Assembly: GCF_026262505.1 (NCBI RefSeq)
Contig: NC_067203.1
Coordinates: forward strand, 4,092,001 to 4,156,000
Direction: 5' to 3'
Source of the DNA: Trichomonas vaginalis G3
Taxonomy: Eukaryota > Parabasalia > Trichomonadida > Trichomonadidae
DNA length: 64,000 nucleotides
The notes under the pieces were generated by a model. The model had not been told where the DNA came from, made no database searches, and saw nothing but the letters and a program-made list of their open reading frames with translations. The translations under genes were made by a program, and so were the position numbers. This document shows, in pieces, positions 19,177 to 28,940 of the stretch (position 1 is its first letter; each line of letters begins with the position of its first letter).

Positions 19177-19764
19177 ATGTCCGAACCCAATGAAGTTAAG
19201 CTAGTCGTCGTAGGTGAGACTGGTGTTGGTAAAACAACGCTCCTTCAAAGATATGCCGAGGGCAAAGTTGAAGAACAGTTGTCGACAATTGGTGCATGTT
19301 GTATGGAAAAGGCTGTAGAAGTAAATTCAAGAACATACAACCTATCGTTATGGGATACTGCCGGACAGGAAGCTTACCGAGCTATAGTTCCCATGTATTT
19401 TCGAGGGGCATCTATCGCATTAATTGTTGCCGATATCACAAACGAAAAAAGTCTCGAAACAATACCATATTGGATCAATCTTGTTCACAAAAACTTATCT
19501 ACAGAGAATCCAATTGTTTCAATTGTTGTCAATAAAATCGATCTCAAAGAAAGTCAAGTTATGACAGAGGGAGATATACTATCTACATATCACACGACCG
19601 AAATGGAAGTATTCTTTACATCAGCGATAGCAAATATCGGTGTTGATACTCTATTTGATTATTTACTTAATAAATATGATAATTTAGGTCAACCTACTGA
19701 TGATAATGTAGCAGTTGCAGAAATTTCCAGGAAAGATTCAAAGACTAGCCATTGCATGTGCTAA
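19177..19764 (+). CDS. Rab-family small GTPase
   Basis: This is a 195-residue Rab GTPase, a membrane-traffic switch. All GTP-binding motifs are present: P-loop GETGVGKTT, Thr of switch I in STIGA, WDTAGQE (switch II), NKID (guanine specificity) and TSA. The C-terminus CMC is a double-cysteine site for geranylgeranyl anchoring. The start is placed at the ATG at 19177, which gives the usual MSEPNEVKLVVVG beginning; the open frame runs 69 bases further upstream but only from a TTG. The effector loop and RabF motifs resemble Rab5/Rab21-like members only loosely, so no subfamily is assigned. Confidence 0.92.
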   Translation: MSEPNEVKLVVVGETGVGKTTLLQRYAEGKVEEQLSTIGACCMEKAVEVNSRTYNLSLWDTAGQEAYRAIVPMYFRGASIALIVADITNEKSLETIPYWINLVHKNLSTENPIVSIVVNKIDLKESQVMTEGDILSTYHTTEMEVFFTSAIANIGVDTLFDYLLNKYDNLGQPTDDNVAVAEISRKDSKTSHCMC

Positions 19765-19877
19765 TATATTTCATAATAATCTCGAAAACTCTATTTTTAT
19801 TTATATTCCTTTTTTGCGGTGATACAAATGTTATTTAAACATATTTGTTGTTTCTATAAATACATGTGATTTTTTTT

Positions 19878-20366
19878 TCAATCAAAATTTGCTTTTGCTG
19901 GACAATAATGCAACATATAATCATGCGCATGCACCCTGAATTTAATATTATCTTTAGTAAATTCTTCTGCAGCTTCGACGTTAAGTGGATCATTAGGATT
20001 TGGTTCAAGAAACAAATACTGGATGCCGAGTATTAAATTAGAAAGAGGTATTGCTGGTGTATATTTTTCTCGAAGAATGTTTAAACAAACTGGTCCATAT
20101 AGTTGAATATTTGGATGCCAAAGTTTTGTTTTGCATTGAACTGCTGGTCTTTCAAACGGATATTCATCAGTCATTGTGAATTCAAAATCGAAGTTTCCAT
20201 TTTTCCAAATTCCTTCTGAAGGATGAATTCGAATTAGGAAATGCTTGACATCATCTGGATCTGGAAACTTAATTGCAATTCCTGTTAGAGTATCGGCAGT
20301 TTCAAGATCTTTCAGTATTCTAAGCTCAGCTGGAGAAAGTTTTTTTTTCTTCTCAGATTTGCTCAT
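19878..20366 (-). CDS. UBC12: Ubc12-like NEDD8-conjugating E2 enzyme
   Basis: The protein is an E2 conjugating enzyme with catalytic Cys in GPVCLNILREKYTPAIPL (Cys 94 from the chosen start) and the HPNI motif before it. The run GIQYLFLEPNPNDPLN matches the Ubc12/UBE2M subgroup, which passes NEDD8 to cullins. The lysine-rich N-terminus (MSKSEKKKKLSPAELR) is like that of other Ubc12 proteins, which bind the NEDD8 E1. I place the start at the ATG at 20366; an in-frame ATG 27 bases upstream (20393) would add nine residues (MKFSKFCKF) without family support. It converges with the Rab gene, about 113 bases apart. Confidence 0.85.
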   Translation of the reverse strand: MSKSEKKKKLSPAELRILKDLETADTLTGIAIKFPDPDDVKHFLIRIHPSEGIWKNGNFDFEFTMTDEYPFERPAVQCKTKLWHPNIQLYGPVCLNILREKYTPAIPLSNLILGIQYLFLEPNPNDPLNVEAAEEFTKDNIKFRVHAHDYMLHYCPAKANFD

Positions 20367-20393
20367 GAATTTACAAAATTTTGAAAATTTCAT

Positions 20394-20866
20394 TTGATAA
20401 ATTATTCAAAGAAGGTCAAAACTTATTCAAATAACTATTTGTCAACTAAATGAATTAGAATTGCTCAATTTAAAACAAAATTTTACACAAAATGATGAAA
20501 CAATCGGACAGGATGGTACCATACTATAGACAGTAAGCCAAGAACCTATTTTCATTAGAAATTGTTTCCAAAGTCAAATTGATCAATATTATTGCACGCA
20601 ATATTTATACTAGGCCTGGACGCTACACCTATGCTTTTTACCATTCAACATCATCAATAGAAATATAAGTTATCACTTACTACATCACATGGTATGTATT
20701 AAAAACATATTATAAATATATTTGAATCAGCACATGTTGGAATTCAACTGCAATACTTCAGAGGCATTTTAACCTGAAGAGGGTGTTTATTATTAAGCTT
20801 GATTCAACGAAATTTTTGAAATTCTTCATAAAAAATTGATTAAATTTTGTAAATAATTATTTCTCC
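20394..20866. other. intergenic, nothing recognised
   Basis: AT-rich spacer between the Ubc12-like gene and the ankyrin gene. No open frame with family similarity, no RNA gene and no repeat was seen. Confidence 0.5.
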
Positions 20867-22645
20867 TTAAACTTTAATATTCAAAGACTTTGCTACTATC
20901 GTCCAAAATAATGAATTTTCTTCACTAAAATCGAAAAAATCTTCATCCTCTTCATATTCCTCTTCATCTTCCTCTTCTTCTTCATCTTCGTCATTAAGGT
21001 ATGCTTCATAATCAGAAGATATATCCCGAGGATTTGAATACTTATAAATAACTTTATAATCTAGGTAAGATGCACCTTGATTATCTTTAATATTTACATC
21101 TGCGCCATGCGAAATTAGATACTTAATCATATCTTTATTTTTAGCTCTAGATGCATAATGAAGTGCAGTCCTGCCTTTTAAGTCTTGGGCATTCACATCA
21201 GCCCCATAAGAAATTAGCATTTCAGCTTTTTCATTACGATTACATTTTATCGCATATTGAAGAGGTGATTGACCCTTTACATCTCTTGCGTTGATATTTG
21301 CACCATGGGCAATGAAAAATTCTGTAAATTCTTTATCAGAACACCAAAAAATAGGTGTATGTCCAAAGCTGTCTGGAGCTTCAATATTAGCTCCATGGTA
21401 TAAAAGAACATCTGCGTTTGCTAAATTAGGAAATAGAAGAGTTAAATGAAGAGGAGTTATTTTTTGTTTATCTTTTGCATTGATATCTGCACCATGTATG
21501 CAAAGAAATTCCAATATCTCTGTATTACGCCCATATTTTGAGGCTTCATGAGCAGGAGTGCGCTTATCAAAAATTTTTGCATTTACATCAGCCCCATTGG
21601 AAATAAGCAATTTTACAACTTCAAGATTACTAAAAAAGATTGCATTATGAAGAGCTGGTTTTGTTGAATTAACAGTTTCATTAACATTTGCTCCATTGGC
21701 AATTAGAAACTCTGCAAAATCTTTAGAATATCTTACTGCCCTATAAAGGGCAAACTCATCAGCAACTATTGCATTTACATCTACACCAACTGAAACAAAA
21801 TATTTACAGAGTGAAAGGGATCGAAAGTCAGGAGAGTAAACGAAGCATGTGTTAATATCATTAGTTTTATCTAAATAAACTAAATATGCATGAAGATTGT
21901 TATAATATTCGCAATGCTCTAAATCGATTTGGATGTTAAATTCATTAACCAAAAATGTTACAAAATCAATATTGTGTGAAATAATTGCATATTTCATGCA
22001 ATCTTTGTTTGGTTTTTGATATTTCAAACATTCACTCATTATTTCTGGATTTCCTCCTAAAAAAGAATATGTTAAACATGATGAAGTAATTTTAGAGTTG
22101 AATTTTGTTCTGAGAAGCTTAAAACAACCAACTGACCCATAATAGCAACAGAGTTCAAGCAATGTAAGATGTGAATCTGGAAATAAAAAATGAATTAAAT
22201 TCTTCTTTGGATTAAATCCATCGTTCTCAATGAAAAATATAAATGATTCTTTATTATCCTCCAGAATTGCTTTGTAAATTGTATTTTCTTTAAATAAATC
22301 GAATAAGCATTCAGATTCTGAACAACACAGAGTAGCAATATGAGGCAAATCAATTCCATATTCTTTAAGCATATTATAGCTTATAAATTTATCAAGGTAT
22401 TTATTTTTTGTTAAAGGATATTCTTCATAAATAAGTTTGAGCAATGCTAAATATGAACGGTAATACCGATTATTGTATTTTATAGCTTTACTAACAACAT
22501 CAATTATATCTTTTGGAGAAAATAAATTTAATTCTATCAATATTTTTTTTATTATAGCATATAATTTCGAAATTTCTCCTTCATCTCTTGTATTGAGTTG
22601 ATATAATGATGTAAATACGTCAATATAGTCTTTAAACATATCCAT
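20867..22645 (-). CDS. ankyrin-repeat protein with DUF3447-type N-terminus and acidic tail
   Basis: The 592-residue protein shares its N-terminal domain (about residues 1-280; ENTIYKAILEDNKESFIFF, LLELCCYYGSVGCFKLL, MKYAIISHNIDFVTFL) with the protein at 16077-18143. About nine ankyrin repeats follow (about residues 285-530; GADVNAKIFDKRTPAHEAS, GADVNAQDLKGRTALHYAS), much more diverged from each other than in the neighbour. Residues about 545-575 are almost entirely Glu/Asp. A TCATT initiator-like motif lies about 15 bases before the ATG. Protein-protein binding in the cytosol is the expected role; the partner is unknown. Confidence 0.92.
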   Translation of the reverse strand: MDMFKDYIDVFTSLYQLNTRDEGEISKLYAIIKKILIELNLFSPKDIIDVVSKAIKYNNRYYRSYLALLKLIYEEYPLTKNKYLDKFISYNMLKEYGIDLPHIATLCCSESECLFDLFKENTIYKAILEDNKESFIFFIENDGFNPKKNLIHFLFPDSHLTLLELCCYYGSVGCFKLLRTKFNSKITSSCLTYSFLGGNPEIMSECLKYQKPNKDCMKYAIISHNIDFVTFLVNEFNIQIDLEHCEYYNNLHAYLVYLDKTNDINTCFVYSPDFRSLSLCKYFVSVGVDVNAIVADEFALYRAVRYSKDFAEFLIANGANVNETVNSTKPALHNAIFFSNLEVVKLLISNGADVNAKIFDKRTPAHEASKYGRNTEILEFLCIHGADINAKDKQKITPLHLTLLFPNLANADVLLYHGANIEAPDSFGHTPIFWCSDKEFTEFFIAHGANINARDVKGQSPLQYAIKCNRNEKAEMLISYGADVNAQDLKGRTALHYASRAKNKDMIKYLISHGADVNIKDNQGASYLDYKVIYKYSNPRDISSDYEAYLNDEDEEEEEDEEEYEEDEDFFDFSEENSLFWTIVAKSLNIKV

Positions 22646-23160
22646 TAATTTTAGATAATGAGGATTTTCTCACATTTAAAATATTAAAAAAAGTGACTAA
22701 AGCGTTAATCATTGAAAATCTAGTTTGATAACCATTTAAATCTAATGCTTAAATTCAGAAACTTCAGTGTCAGATCAATCCTAAATAGCATGATCTTAAA
22801 ATTTTTATCTTAAATATGTGTAAAAATTTGAACTCATTTAAATATTCAATAAACTTTCTGATAACATGCGTGAAGCGTCATTGAAAATCAACTTCAAACA
22901 CCAGAATTAAATACAATGTCATAAGAGCCTATGAACTCCCTTAAGACAGTGCCATTACAGTTCAAGCAAAATGATAATAACATTCATCTGCTTGAACTGA
23001 ATAAAGTAAGAGTGTTGTCAGATGCCAAAAAATGATGTGTTGTTAGCAAGTACGATCTCGAAAAGTATGTGAGAAAGGACACATAAAATAGTAAATTTAA
23101 TGGATATAAACATGTTTACTAACATAATATAGATTCTACAAAACAAAACATTACCATATA
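22646..23160. other. intergenic with initiator-like motif
   Basis: On the - strand, TCATT at 22657-22661 fits an initiator for the ankyrin gene at 22645. The rest of the spacer to 23160 is AT-rich; nothing else was recognised. Confidence 0.45.
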
Positions 23161-25563
23161 TTAAGAATAAAACAATTTTTTGATTCTTTTATGTGTTTTA
23201 GCATCTCTTATTATATCTGAAGCATTTCTAATGTTATCACAACATTGCAACTGCTTTAACTTACTCCACTCTCCTTGTGGATCCTTAAAAATAGCATAAC
23301 ACATGTTTATGCCGATTACCAATAAGTTCTTTTTGATTTTAAAGTCAGCACCAATTATTTGAACAGAAACTTTGCAGAGTTCAAGAATTATAGATTTCAA
23401 TTCTTGATTATTTTTGCAAATTTTGTTCATAACAAGTACAGAATCATAAACTGGCTCCAAATTTTCAATATTTTTCAGATGAATTGAGAAAATTCTGTTC
23501 AAACTCAAAATTATAGATTCAGCAACAGGATTTAGAATATTTAACTGATTTTCACTGATTGTTTTGATGATTCTTGCTGCATGAGAATAACATTCTGGCG
23601 GAATTTCGTTTTCTTCAAGAATTTTTGAAATTATAATGGAAAATTCACTAAAAACATCAGGATTTTCAACTTTCCTTAATAACAATGCAGCACACTGCAG
23701 AGCTGTTTCCATCGTTTCTGGATATTCTTTGCATTGCATGTAAATTTTTGAAAATTCCAAAGATTTTTCAAAAATTTCGTTGTTTTTCTCTGCATAATTA
23801 AATCCGATGGTTCCTGTAAGAGCTAAAGAACTCCTAAAATCACGTTTTGAATCAATTATTGAATTTGCGAGTTCAAATAATTTCAAATAATTTTCATCTG
23901 CAGATTTTTTGGAGATTTTTAAGAATCTCTGGAATAAATAGTTCAAAACAGACACCAACTTATCCGAAATCATGCCTGGACTATTAATTGACCCTGATGC
24001 AACCTCATATATCAAATCAAATATATCATTTACGGTTTCTTCGTTCATAGAATCCTTTAATTTAATAATTAAGTTAAAAGCTTCCAATTGGCAGATTTCA
24101 TTGTCAATTTCTTGGATATAATTTAATAAAAATTGTAAAATGTCAGTAATACATTGAGGAATAGAAGATCCGATCACTGATAAGCATTCAAATGATGATA
24201 AAATCAATTCCATATTGTCTGAAGAACAAAATTCAAAAATATTTGATAAATTATTTTCATCAATTTCGAAAAATCCTTTTGCAGCAGCTTCACCAAATGA
24301 TTTAATTGCTAAACATTTGATTTCTATAGAGCTATCTTCAACAAATACATCATTTGCCTTTGAAAATAAATTTATTAATTCTTGATTATCACTTTTCGGC
24401 TTGTTTTTCAATAATTCATACAAAATAAATGCAGAAGCGAATCTTGATGATAAGTTTTCGCTGTTTGCGTTTTCTGAAATAAAATTATATAAAATTTCAA
24501 AACAAATATTATAAAAATTAGTAATAATAGATGACAAAGTATCCATAGCAGCTATAACTGGTGAATATTCTTCTTTTTTAATTGTAGAAGAATCAGGATT
24601 ATTTTGAATTACATTTACACAGAGATTTAATATGTTTTCAATGTTATTTTCAATGAAATTAAACGAAAAAGGGTATTTTGTCTTTGCTTTGCTGACATAA
24701 AACCAAAATTGCAAAATATTAATTAATAATTTTGGATCAAAATCATTGTTAAGAGTATCTAAGTAATTAAACATCTGTTCAGGAAGATATCTTACGTTTT
24801 CTAGCATTATATAGCAATTTTTCGCAACTTTTGTCCAAAACCAAAAAACATCAATTGGATCAAGGTTTTCTGGACTTAAACGGCTCAGAAATGCTTCACG
24901 GAGTTCAGCAGTTTTTGCAATTGCAGAATTGAGATGTTTTATTAAATTTCCAAATATTTTTATAATTAAATGCTGAAATGCAGGTAAATCTGGACAATTA
25001 GCAATGTAATCGAGTAAAGCTCTAATTATTGCCTCGGCATTATTATAGGAATTAACTGGTAAGGAATTTACGATAAAATCTATGGAAATTAAAGTATTTG
25101 TAATAAGTATTGGAGAATTGCTTTGTGTAAGTAATGATAAGAAATCTAATGCTGGATATTGAAGGTTTGTTGGATAAAAATAAAAATTTGCAATTTTAAA
25201 ATGCGCCAAAGCAAATGCAAGTGAATTTCCGAAGTGTACTTCTTCTGGGTTATCATTAACTGCTAAAACAAAATATGATTGAAGCGTATTGATAAAATCT
25301 TGCAAAATTTCACAAGAAATTCCAGGATTTGAAATGCTTTTTACTCTATTATTTTCGACTTTGATTTTTATTGCACTTGTGGAAAACTTTATCGCATTAG
25401 TTCTGAGATTAAGTGGTACATTTTCGTTCGAAATGATCTTTTTAACTTCAATTAAAAAGTTTTCTGGTTCTTTGGTGATAAAATCACTTAGAAAATCATT
25501 AGTTTGAGAAAAATTAGCTGGAAATGGACTGCTCAATACTGAAATTGCTTCCAGCAAGTCCAT
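23161..25563 (-). CDS. importin-beta-like HEAT-repeat protein
   Basis: The 800-residue protein is all-helical with HEAT-type repeats through its length. Its N-terminus (LSDFITKEPENFLIEVKKII followed by VPLNLRTNAIKFST) is like the start of karyopherin-beta proteins, where the region binds Ran-GTP. Later blocks such as IKCLAIKSFGEAAAKGFFEI and LSSFECLSVIGSSIPQCI also fit the importin-beta/karyopherin group. It would carry cargo through nuclear pores. The basic C-terminal end (DAKTHKRIKKLFYS) is unusual. No exact member can be named. Other HEAT scaffolds remain possible. Confidence 0.65.
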   Translation of the reverse strand: MDLLEAISVLSSPFPANFSQTNDFLSDFITKEPENFLIEVKKIISNENVPLNLRTNAIKFSTSAIKIKVENNRVKSISNPGISCEILQDFINTLQSYFVLAVNDNPEEVHFGNSLAFALAHFKIANFYFYPTNLQYPALDFLSLLTQSNSPILITNTLISIDFIVNSLPVNSYNNAEAIIRALLDYIANCPDLPAFQHLIIKIFGNLIKHLNSAIAKTAELREAFLSRLSPENLDPIDVFWFWTKVAKNCYIMLENVRYLPEQMFNYLDTLNNDFDPKLLINILQFWFYVSKAKTKYPFSFNFIENNIENILNLCVNVIQNNPDSSTIKKEEYSPVIAAMDTLSSIITNFYNICFEILYNFISENANSENLSSRFASAFILYELLKNKPKSDNQELINLFSKANDVFVEDSSIEIKCLAIKSFGEAAAKGFFEIDENNLSNIFEFCSSDNMELILSSFECLSVIGSSIPQCITDILQFLLNYIQEIDNEICQLEAFNLIIKLKDSMNEETVNDIFDLIYEVASGSINSPGMISDKLVSVLNYLFQRFLKISKKSADENYLKLFELANSIIDSKRDFRSSLALTGTIGFNYAEKNNEIFEKSLEFSKIYMQCKEYPETMETALQCAALLLRKVENPDVFSEFSIIISKILEENEIPPECYSHAARIIKTISENQLNILNPVAESIILSLNRIFSIHLKNIENLEPVYDSVLVMNKICKNNQELKSIILELCKVSVQIIGADFKIKKNLLVIGINMCYAIFKDPQGEWSKLKQLQCCDNIRNASDIIRDAKTHKRIKKLFYS

Positions 25564-25941
25564 TTCCAGAAATTTTGAAAGAAATTTTTATGGAAAATTT
25601 TGCCAAGAAAAAAAAAGAGTGTTACATCTCGAATTTTTGGGCGATAAACGATTGATCTAGTAAATGGAGACTGGTTCAGTAAAATACTGACTCATGAAAA
25701 TAATAAGCATCTCTATATTTCATTTTCCAGGACTGAATAAAAAAAAATTAAAATACCAAATTTCATTAGAAAACAATATTTTATAAAATTTCAAATTAGT
25801 GAAATGTAATTATTATAAATAAGTATTATAAATCTTGATTTTATACCGTTATCAACTGGAAATTATTTTTGAATTAAATTTTTCATTAACATTTTCTTAC
25901 ATCACTGCACACCATTATCAACTTTAGCTCAAAGATTCAAA
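25564..25941. other. intergenic, nothing recognised
   Basis: AT-rich upstream region of the HEAT-repeat gene. No coding region, RNA gene or repeat was seen before the fold-back element begins at 25942. Confidence 0.45.
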
Positions 25942-26602
25942 ATATTGTAATAAACAGAAATTCATCAAAAGTGACAGCTCTCAATTTTTTGACATTTGTA
26001 AATTCTAAATTGAATGAGAAAAATGAAATAATACTAAGCATAATACAATATTCTAGATTTAATTATAATTAGGAAAAAGTTAGTTTTGAGAGTACTTTTC
26101 ATAGGCATATAGAATGAAATCTTCTGAAAAATAATATCACATAAACTCATATTATTTTCTAATATATAACTATTTTATATAAAAATCAAATTCAATGATC
26201 TGAAAAGCGAAGGATAAACCTCAAAATTTACGAATATAATGAGTGGAATAGGCGTAAAGCAAAAATTGATATTTCATATGGTTTTATGATAGATAAGCAT
26301 TATATTCCCACTCATTATATTCGTAAATTTTGAGGTTTATCCTTCGCTTTTCAGATCATTGAATTTGATTTTTATATAAAATAGTTATATATTAGAAAAT
26401 AATATGAGTTTATGTGATATTATTTTTCAGAAGATTTTGTGTTCTTCTTCAAAATTTTACTTTTTTATTAAAAAGAATCTTTACAAAATATACATTTACT
26501 TTAATTAATATTTAAAAACGTGCTCTATCAAAAGTTCCAAAAATTCAATATTTTAGCTTTTCTGAGGTGTCACTTTTGATGAATTTCTGTTTACAACAAT
26601 AT
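25942..26602. mobile_element. fold-back / MITE-like element with nested inverted repeats
   Basis: Outer ends: 25942-25976 and the reverse complement at 26568-26602 match at about 33 of 35 positions (ends CAGAAATTCATCAAAAGTGA). Inside, a long palindrome has arms of about 134 bp at 26117-26250 and 26302-26437 around a 51-bp loop; the arms are almost perfect. There is no coding region. This is the build of a non-autonomous DNA transposon or fold-back element. No clear target-site duplication was identified. Confidence 0.65.
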
Positions 26603-26928
26603 AAGTATGAATCTTTCTAATAACAGACAAACAAATCACTTAGCTAATAACAGTTCTTAAGCGTCATTTGTTCTATATGCATGGCTATAATATACTCATT
26701 TTCCAGAGTTAATCACTATTCCGACGTAAATATCCTTAAATGATACACAATCTGTTTTCTGATCGATAAAATCATCACAAGAATATTCATTTATTCAACA
26801 ATTGTAATAAAAACATCTCATTGGATATCAAGTACATTCGATGCATCAACAGTACATCATTATTAAAAAATCAAATGAAAAATAATCTGATAAAAATTTT
26901 TAAAAAGTCTAAAACACAAATATAACAT
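26603..26928. other. intergenic, nothing recognised
   Basis: AT-rich spacer between the fold-back element and the 3' end of the discoidin-like gene. No gene or repeat was seen. Confidence 0.45.
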
Positions 26929-27603
26929 TTAGTTAACTTTGACATTTTTCGATATATGCCCAATAATACTTACGTCTTCATCATCATCTCGGACTGGAAT
27001 GAAATCTTCACCTTCGATCTGTTGATGCAAATCATCTCCACCAATAATATCTCCATAAAAATCAATCCTATTAATAGACATACAAGGGGGATATCCGAGG
27101 CAAGGTTGAATTTGAACAAGTTTAACATATTTAGCATTATATGACTTATCTAATTTATATGATTTCTCATTACATCTCCTCATTCCTCTTTCTTTTTCTA
27201 CCCTATGAACTTCTTTCCATTCAACATTGTCATCTGAAATCTGAAGTGCCCAGGAATAAAGGCAACAATCAACACAATAGTCATAATAATCTGTGTCACA
27301 ACAACAATCACTCTTATAGCAGCATCCGCAGCGAATAAAATATCTATCAAAAATCATTCTTCTATCTTGAAGAGAAAATGTTATGAACGGATATTCTTCT
27401 TTAGTTCTTCCACAATTTGAGCACCAATCATAGTTTTTATCCCATGGATAAATTGCATATTCTGGTTTTGTTACCTGCTTTGTGCCATTAATTCTTTGCC
27501 TTGAAGAGCCACTTGCATCTATTAATAAAATCTTATCATGATAGGCTTTTGCAATGATGCTCGTATTTACACAAAAAATGAAATTGAATAGGAGAAATAT
27601 CAT
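26929..27603 (-). CDS. secreted cysteine-rich discoidin (F5/8 C-like) protein
   Basis: The 224-residue protein begins with a hydrophobic signal peptide (MIFLLFNFIFCVNTS) and then shows the pattern of an F5/8 type C / galactose-binding-like domain: ITFSLQDRRMIFDRYFIRC, SWALQISDDNVEWKEVHRVE, AKYVKLVQIQ and a closing SINRIDFYGD. A Cys-dense insert (CGCCYKSDCCCDTDYYDYC) splits the domain, likely disulphide-bonded or metal-binding. The C-terminal 35 residues are acidic. The start is set at the ATG at 27603; the frame continues four codons upstream only from GTG. Such domains bind sugars or lipids at the cell surface. There is no clear membrane anchor, so secretion is expected. Confidence 0.75.
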   Translation of the reverse strand: MIFLLFNFIFCVNTSIIAKAYHDKILLIDASGSSRQRINGTKQVTKPEYAIYPWDKNYDWCSNCGRTKEEYPFITFSLQDRRMIFDRYFIRCGCCYKSDCCCDTDYYDYCVDCCLYSWALQISDDNVEWKEVHRVEKERGMRRCNEKSYKLDKSYNAKYVKLVQIQPCLGYPPCMSINRIDFYGDIIGGDDLHQQIEGEDFIPVRDDDEDVSIIGHISKNVKVN

Positions 27604-27782
27604 AAAAAATGTCACCTTTGATAGACATCAATTCATAAAGGAAGAACAGCAGTAAACTGTCTATAATGATCGTATAATATCTATTCAGATCAATTCAATT
27701 CATTTGATTTGTTTGAAAAAATAATGTGCAGTTAAAAAATAAAATACTTTAAAAATCAAAAAATAAAACTAAAGATAGAAAA

Positions 27783-28940
27783 TTACTCTCCTTTGTAAGT
27801 CTCTTCCTGAGGTTGCTCAGCATTATAAGCAGCCCATCTGTCACTTCTTGGAGCAAATTCAGCTGGCATACTACGAATCCATTCGAACATTGTGAAGTTG
27901 TTCTGTGGGTTGAAGTTGATATCGAATTCATAGCTTGTTCCATTTTCGAATGCGATACCCTTCAAAACGAGTTGTTCACCACGATAGATGATTGTCATTT
28001 TGTGGTCGAAAACAACAACTTTATCTGGAGCATCTGGATACTTCGTCTTATCTGGATAGTAAGAAGCCTCGATTCTGATTGGAGTTGGGCATTTGATAAC
28101 TGTCTTTGTTCTGACAATTGGGAGAATCTTGACATTCTTATCCATGAATTCCTTGTACTTGAGGGCGTGCTTTGGATATTTCATTCTCTTCTTGTGGTCT
28201 TCTTCTGGAAGTCTCTTGTCATCTTTAACATTTGATCTGAGGAACGGCGGCAATGTCTTCGGATCAAGTGTTGTTGCATAGCGTAAATCTGTGACATTAA
28301 TGATAGCGAGATTGAAATCTAAGTGTGTATGGTGTCTATGGCCTTCAAGTGGTTCGTAATAAACTCTGAAGTAAATTTCATCTGTGTACTTCTGAACTGG
28401 ACCATGGAAGAATTCGAGTTTGTTCATTTCGAGAATGGACATCTTTGGCTTCTTGGATTTCTTGCTCTTATCTGGCTTGAGATCACGTGTAAGAACCTTT
28501 GGTTCTTCTTCCTTCTCATCATCGGATTCACCTGTCTTGTCCTTATGGATTGTGAATTTGAGATGGACAGCGCCACGATCCTTGCGATGACCACCTTCCT
28601 TCTTAAGAGGAACGTCAGCCTCAATTGGGATGTCATACGAGAATTGGGCAAGTTCAAGTATGGCATTTCCAATGAGGTCATGGGAGTTGTGGTCATCCCA
28701 ATCGTAGCATTCAATAATGAGAACATCTGTCTTCTTGTCAATGAGTGTGAAGTGGAATTCTTGGTTCCATTGTGGATTCAATTCTTTCTTGATTACTTCG
28801 GTCTTTTGAGTTTCGCCATTTGCATTGAGTTTCAATACAACGTATGGATCGCTCAAGCCGTGCTTATCCATCTTGACTAAGTTAGAAGCACTGACAACTG
28901 TGCAGTCAAGGAACTCGGCCTTTGGTGGGACTTCGCTCTT
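27783..28940 (-). other. last C2 domain and unique C-terminal domain of the giant protein
   Basis: The final C2 domain starts identical to the repeat unit and then diverges (NANGETQKTEVIKKELNPQW). After a Lys/Asp-rich linker (KPDKSKKSKKPKMS) comes a domain of about 220 residues with KLEFFHGPVQKYTDEIYFRV, a His-rich EGHRHHTHLDF and a closing FTMFEWIRSMPAEFAPRSDR. I do not recognise the domain. It is the same in no other part of the gene. The stop codon is at 27783-27785. Confidence 0.75.
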
